A DNA stretch of 64,000 bases, taken from contig CP065009.1 in the NCBI GenBank assembly GCA_016699755.1, positions 372,001 through 436,000 on the forward strand, in the 5' to 3' direction. Below are positions 63,287 to 64,000 of this stretch, one piece after another (the first letter of the stretch is position 1; each line of letters opens with the position of its first letter). Both the position numbers and the translations under genes were made by a program. Under the pieces are notes generated by a model. That model was not told the origin of the DNA. It did no database searches and saw nothing but the letters and a program-made list of their open reading frames with translations. This DNA comes from Candidatus Peregrinibacteria bacterium. Lineage in GTDB: Bacteria; Patescibacteriota; Gracilibacteria; CAIRYL01; GCA-016699755.

Positions 63287-63454
63287 TTACATCATCTCTT
63301 CGGCTTCCACAGCTTCATCCTCGCTCAGTCCATATTCCTCCATAATGTCTCGAATTCTTTCCGCCTGATCGGCATCCATTTCTTGGTTTTTCATGATTTC
63401 CTTGATGTCATCTTCGATGACTTCTGCAACAGCAGTTTGAGGGTTGTTGGTCAT
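63287..63454 (-). CDS. 55-residue acidic helical protein
   Basis: ATG 63454 to TAA 63289-63287. The product begins MTNNPQTAVAEVIEDD and is strongly acidic with a helix-turn-helix look (MKNQEMDADQAERIRDIM, then YGLSEDEAVEAEEMM). Composition and compactness argue for a real small protein. No Shine-Dalgarno sequence and no family assigned. Confidence 0.55.
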   Translation of the reverse strand: MTNNPQTAVAEVIEDDIKEIMKNQEMDADQAERIRDIMEEYGLSEDEAVEAEEMM

Positions 63455-63510
63455 ATTTTTGAAGTTAAAAAATAATGCACCAACATTATGTGTCGAGAAA
63501 AAGAATATAT

Positions 63511-64000
63511 CTATCCCATTTTTCGAAGATCGTCATATTTTCTCAAAAATGCCAAAAATCTGCCAACCGAAAGGGATTCATCGACTCCCAAGCGACCATC
63601 AGGAAACCCGCTCGCTAATCCTTGTTTTTTCGCCCAGTCAACGGCTGAAAAATATGGATGAGTACGATCAACATCTGTAAAAGGGAGATCTTCGGCTTTG
63701 CCGAGAATAACTCGGATTCCCGCCAATAATCCTTTCACTCCGTTGGTTTTTACGGTTTTGAGGTCGTTGTTGATTGATCCCAACTCGATGAGGAATGCCC
63801 AGCCTCTGGTATCCCGAACTATCCCTAATCTGCCGAAACGACTTGAAGTATCAGCATGAACGCCTGCATTTTGAATTCCTGTGGCTCGACAGTAGGCATC
63901 CAAAATCTTTTCCGCCATTTCTTTGCTCTTTTGACTGCCTCCGTAATAAAAACACATTGCTCCTTTTTCTGTCCTATTCGGGGAGGAGTTTAAGTGACAG
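63511..64000 (-). CDS. N-acetylmuramoyl-L-alanine amidase with SLH domain, partial
   Basis: The N-terminus runs off the right edge. The visible 163 residues hold the end of an Amidase_3 domain: HLNSSPNRTEKGAMCFYYGGS (core strand and zinc/active-site neighbourhood), then RGWAFLIELGSINNDLK, where the family has ALIELGFxSN with the catalytic Glu. An SLH repeat follows: FTDVDRTHPYFSAVDWAKKQGLASGFPDGRLGVDESLS. A wall-bound amidase that splits stem peptides from glycans, for cell separation or remodelling. Confidence 0.85.
   Translation of the reverse strand, partial: CHLNSSPNRTEKGAMCFYYGGSQKSKEMAEKILDAYCRATGIQNAGVHADTSSRFGRLGIVRDTRGWAFLIELGSINNDLKTVKTNGVKGLLAGIRVILGKAEDLPFTDVDRTHPYFSAVDWAKKQGLASGFPDGRLGVDESLSVGRFLAFLRKYDDLRKMG

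Noticed and set aside
1..64000. TGA recoded as glycine, as in Gracilibacteria
   Set aside because: TGA ends pyrG, apbE, hisR and others at the expected lengths, and several TGA stops overlap downstream ATG codons as ATGA.

Overview
The window is AT-rich and densely packed. It uses the standard stop set: TGA ends pyrG, apbE, hisR and others, so TGA is not recoded. Taken together the features suggest a bacterium of the Candidate Phyla Radiation (Patescibacteria), perhaps near Peregrinibacteria or Gracilibacteria. These features are: S-layer-homology (SLH) proteins without outer-membrane genes, a very short TsaB, a ProRS without the editing insertion, few Shine-Dalgarno sequences, several promoters that abut the start codon, and many exported proteins of unusual architecture. 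The lineage is an inference; no rRNA is present.

Layout. 0-8 kb: a partial lipoprotein, a self-regulated hisR-hisG pair, an FN3 protein with an LPxTG-like tail, pyrG, a dienelactone hydrolase lipoprotein, a decayed cupredoxin, tRNA-Asp and an SLH protein. 8-20 kb: an Mrs2-type CorA transporter, a Pro/Tyr repeat protein, an RRM protein, typA, a kinase-like protein, dcd, a GtrA-GT2 fusion, pbpC, maf and an M20 peptidase. 20-27 kb: a large unknown protein, an IS1595 copy, then a leftward operon tsaB-DUF212-ytxH-proS-aroD-ldt-SDR. 27.6-32.8 kb: a rightward, translationally coupled six-gene operon (coiled-coil protein, ApbE, ferredoxin/FNR/ferric-reductase fusion, Ig-like membrane protein, response regulator, histidine kinase). 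This is the most system-like unit here. 33-36.9 kb: TPR lipoprotein and CAP-domain protein, then hpf-cofE-like and an NTF2-like gene. 36.9-39.5 kb: a graveyard of mobile-element remnants (IS1595, IS30, possible recombinase tail) around a CAT tRNA. 39.5-58.7 kb: a LysM-like protein, a CHAP-chorismate mutase fusion, DUF2797, MFS, gpmA, coaW, a second class A PBP, purH, a TIG/SLH surface protein, a glycosyltransferase, guaB, polX and purA. 58.8-64 kb: a transposase remnant, a secreted esterase and a GH5 cellulase facing apart, small proteins and a partial amidase-SLH protein.

Themes. Purine/pyrimidine enzymes (pyrG, dcd, purH, guaB, purA) point to real nucleotide biosynthesis. Two bifunctional PBPs, an L,D-transpeptidase, a CHAP protein and an amidase point to an actively remodelled peptidoglycan wall carrying SLH-anchored proteins. 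A secreted cellulase and esterase point to polymer use.

Caution: nine otherwise well-conserved genes or transposons between 21.9 and 61.6 kb, plus the IS1595 transposase, are broken by single-base indels, nearly all in homopolymers. Most look like sequencing errors. I annotate these genes across the breaks and give the position of each break.
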